Position numbers and translations under genes: made by a program. The notes under the pieces are model-generated. The model did not search any database. It was given only the letters and a program-made list of their open reading frames with translations, and was not told the origin of the DNA. Positions 61,712 through 64,000 of a DNA stretch of 64,000 bases are shown here, in pieces. Within the stretch, counting starts at the first letter, position 1, and the number at the start of each line of letters is the position of its first letter. Origin of the DNA: JBFXAF01 sp050184585 (GTDB lineage: Bacteria > Pseudomonadota > Alphaproteobacteria > Rhizobiales > Rhizobiaceae); NCBI GenBank assembly GCA_050184585.1, contig JBFXAF010000003.1, positions 1 through 64,000 of the forward strand, given 5' to 3'.

Positions 61712-64000
61712 GGAGGCGTTCCCCCTTCTCGTCGATGAACACCATGCCCGTCACCTCGACCTCGACGGTCCTGTCGGGCATCGGCACGTAGAGCGTCTCG
61801 CCCATGCGATCGCGGCCGCCGGCGACCAGCGCCAGCGCGATCGAGCGCCCGCAGTTCTCCGACCAATAGCTCGAGGTAACGTGGCCGATCATGGCCATCG
61901 GCACGGCCTGCTTCGGATCGGCGACAATCTGCGCACCCTCCTCAAGCACGACCTTCGGGTCCCTGGTCTTCAGCCCCACGAGCTGCCTCCGGCCCCCGGC
62001 GACGAGGTCCGGCCGCGCCATGCCGCGGATGCCGACGAAGTCGGCCTTCTTCCTGCCGACCGCCCAATCGAGCCCGGCATCGTTGGTCGTCACCGTGCCG
62101 TCCGTGTCCTGGCCGACGATGATGTAGCCCTTCTCGGCGCGCAGAACATGCATCGCCTCGGTCCCGTAGGCGCAGGCGCCGTGCTTCTGGCCTTCCGCCC
62201 ACAGCATCTCCCACACGGCCTGCCCGTAATCCGCCGGCACGTTGACCTCGAAGCCACGATCTCCGGTGAACGACATGCGGAAAAGCCGCGTCGGCACGCC
62301 GCAGATCCTGCCCTCTCGAACCGACATGTGCGGCAGCGCCTCGTCCGACATGTCGATGCCCTCGACCAGCGGCGCGATGATGTCGCGCGACTTCGGTCCC
62401 TGCACGGCGATCACCGCCCACTGCTCGCTGATCGAGGTGAGCCAGACCTTGAGGTGCGGGAACTCGGTCTGGAGATAGTCCTCCATATGGTTCATCACCC
62501 GCGCCGCGCCGCCGGTCGTGGTGGTCACATGGAAGCGGTCGGGCGCCAGCCGGCCAACCACGCCGTCGTCATAGATGAAGCCGTCCTCGCGCAGCATGAT
62601 GCCATAGCGACAGCGGCCCGGTTCCAGCTTCTCCCACGGGTTGGTGTAGAGCAGCTCCATGAACCTGGCTGCATCGGGCCCGACCACCTCGATCTTGCCG
62701 AGCGTCGAGGCATCGAAGAGACCGGCCGCGTTGCGCACGGTCACGCATTCGCGGTTGACAGCGGCATGCATGTCCTCGCCGCGCCTGGGGAAGTACCATG
62801 CTCGCTTCCACTGGCCGACATCCTCGAACACCGCGCCCTGCGCCTCGGCCCAGGGATGGATCGGCGTCTTGCGCGTCGGGTCGAACAGTCTGCCCTTCCC
62901 GTGCCCGACGATCGATCCGAAGGTGACCGGCGTGAACGGGGCACGGAACGTCGTCAGTCCGACCTCCGGCACGTCCTTGCCCAGCGCCTCGGCGGCGATC
63001 GCCAGGCCGTGCATGTTGGATGTCTTGCCCTGGTCGGTCGCCATGCCGTTGGTGGTGAAGCGCTTGACGTGCTCGATCGAGCGGAAGCCCTCGCGGACGG
63101 CAAGCCTTATGTCCTTGGCGGTCACGTCGTTCTGGAAGTCCACGAACGCCTTGGCCGTGGAACCCGCGTCGGCGCCCGGCGCCGCGCCGATGATGCCGCC
63201 GGCGAAGGTCTCGGCCGAAGACGCGGTGATCTTCACGCCCTTCACCGCCTTGCCACCGGCCGACTTCGCCGCTGACTCGCCCGATGCGAACCCCTCGTCG
63301 ATCGAGGCCTGCAGCCCGTCCGTGCCGCCGCAGGCGCCGACCGACACGCAGTCCTGCGCATAGGCTCCGGGCAGGAAGCGCCGGGTCGCCTCGTCGAAGG
63401 CGACCTTGCCGCGTGACTGCGAGAACAGGTGCACGGAGGGTGTCCAGCCGGCCGAAACGAGGAGCGCATCGACGGAAATCGTGCGCTCGGAACCCCCGGC
63501 CTTCGGGCTGATCGTCATGGACGACACCCGCAGCCGTCCCGCCGTCTTCACGACCATACGGCCGTGATTGACCTCGATGCCGAGCGCGCGCGCCTCGTCG
63601 ACGGCGGGTCCGGTGGGGTTGTCGCGCACGTCGACGATCGCCGCGATGCCGACGCCAGCCTTCCGCAGGTCGATCGCCGCCGCATAGGCGGAATCGTTCG
63701 CGGCATAGACGCCGACATTGCGTCCGACCGCTACGCCATAGTGATTGAGATAGGTCCGCGCTGCCGATGCCAGAATGATCCCCGGCCGGTCGTTGTCGGC
63801 GAACACCATGTGCCGCTCGATGGCGCCGGTGGAGAGGATCACTCGCTTCGCCCGCACCTTCCAGAGCCGCTCGCGTACCAGCTTGCTTCCTGGGTTGGCG
63901 AGGTGGTCGCTCACACGCTCCACCAAGCCGACCAGGTTCTGTGCGTAGTAGCCGAAGGCGGTGGTGCGCGGCAGCAGCCGCACATTGTCCATCGCCGCGA
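61704..64000 (-). CDS. soxA: Sarcosine oxidase alpha subunit (N-terminal part outside window)
   Basis: About 765 residues of the roughly 1000-residue alpha subunit are present. Seen are the NAD/FAD-associated dehydrogenase part (RVILSTGAIERHMVFADNDR, DALLVSAGWTPSVHLFSQS) and the C-terminal aminomethyltransferase-like folate domain from about residue 370 (NAAGLFDASTLGKIEVVGPD, YGTEAMHVLRAEKGYIIVGQ, MIGHVTSSYWSENCGRSIAL). The frame remains open at the right window edge, so the start lies beyond. It overlaps soxG and is probably preceded by soxB and soxD. Confidence 0.95.
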   Translation of the reverse strand, partial: AAMDNVRLLPRTTAFGYYAQNLVGLVERVSDHLANPGSKLVRERLWKVRAKRVILSTGAIERHMVFADNDRPGIILASAARTYLNHYGVAVGRNVGVYAANDSAYAAAIDLRKAGVGIAAIVDVRDNPTGPAVDEARALGIEVNHGRMVVKTAGRLRVSSMTISPKAGGSERTISVDALLVSAGWTPSVHLFSQSRGKVAFDEATRRFLPGAYAQDCVSVGACGGTDGLQASIDEGFASGESAAKSAGGKAVKGVKITASSAETFAGGIIGAAPGADAGSTAKAFVDFQNDVTAKDIRLAVREGFRSIEHVKRFTTNGMATDQGKTSNMHGLAIAAEALGKDVPEVGLTTFRAPFTPVTFGSIVGHGKGRLFDPTRKTPIHPWAEAQGAVFEDVGQWKRAWYFPRRGEDMHAAVNRECVTVRNAAGLFDASTLGKIEVVGPDAARFMELLYTNPWEKLEPGRCRYGIMLREDGFIYDDGVVGRLAPDRFHVTTTTGGAARVMNHMEDYLQTEFPHLKVWLTSISEQWAVIAVQGPKSRDIIAPLVEGIDMSDEALPHMSVREGRICGVPTRLFRMSFTGDRGFEVNVPADYGQAVWEMLWAEGQKHGACAYGTEAMHVLRAEKGYIIVGQDTDGTVTTNDAGLDWAVGRKKADFVGIRGMARPDLVAGGRRQLVGLKTRDPKVVLEEGAQIVADPKQAVPMAMIGHVTSSYWSENCGRSIALALVAGGRDRMGETLYVPMPDRTVEVEVTGMVFIDEKGERLHG

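Overview
The window looks like chromosome of a high-GC alphaproteobacterium of the order Hyphomicrobiales, close to Mesorhizobium/Phyllobacteriaceae. The reasons are the gene order envC-ctpA-polysaccharide deacetylase-rppH, the F1 ATP synthase block atpHAGDC beside priA, an Ala/Lys-rich N-terminal extension on AtpD, leuS overlapping lptE, a tetrameric sarcosine oxidase, and strong G/C preference at third codon positions. No rRNA, tRNA, CRISPR array, transposase or integrase was found. The assignment rests on recalled gene order and protein character, not on a search.

Layout. 1-1232 is the barrel end of an autotransporter. 1451-5864 is a cell-envelope/RNA block (envC, ctpA, divergent polysaccharide deacetylase, rppH). 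6094-8999 is a small accessory patch: an ECF sigma factor, a membrane protein, Cu/Zn superoxide dismutase with a tiny membrane ORF behind it, and a broken caspase-like gene. 9011-14137 is atpHAGDC on the minus strand; the atpD-atpC spacer is almost entirely one inverted array of an 8-bp repeat. 14381-23546 is housekeeping: a membrane protein, priA, fructose-6-phosphate aldolase, an FAH-family enzyme, an acyltransferase, lptE, leuS and a YggS-type PLP protein.

23706-28081 holds the most unusual system: a GTG-started protein with an N-terminal TIR domain (catalytic-type Glu present) and two further TIR-like segments, followed after 5 bp by a 948-residue nSTAND1-type ATPase with one membrane helix and a TPR tail. 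This resembles a two-gene NAD-depleting or conflict/abortive-infection system.

28203-41163 is a catabolic and uptake cluster on the minus strand with a divergent MurR/RpiR regulator. It encodes an N-formylglutamate amidohydrolase-like enzyme, a TRAP transporter, a glutamine-synthetase-like ligase, an aldehyde dehydrogenase, an iron-type alcohol dehydrogenase and a complete ABC importer. The enzyme set fits a gamma-glutamylated amino-alcohol or amine pathway. 41357-45677 is an RND efflux pair ending in a strong hairpin terminator.

45749-56480 (minus) and 56639-59769 (plus) diverge from a TetR-type operator palindrome. Together they encode a branched-chain-type ABC importer, an acyl-CoA ligase, two quinone oxidoreductases, an ACAD10/11-type acyl-CoA dehydrogenase, an APH-type kinase, a MaoC hydratase and two SDRs. 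This is a coherent acid-catabolism regulon, possibly for 4-hydroxy/4-oxo acids. 59773-64000 holds an orphan LuxR-type regulator, an O6-alkylguanine-DNA methyltransferase and sarcosine oxidase gamma and (partial) alpha subunits.
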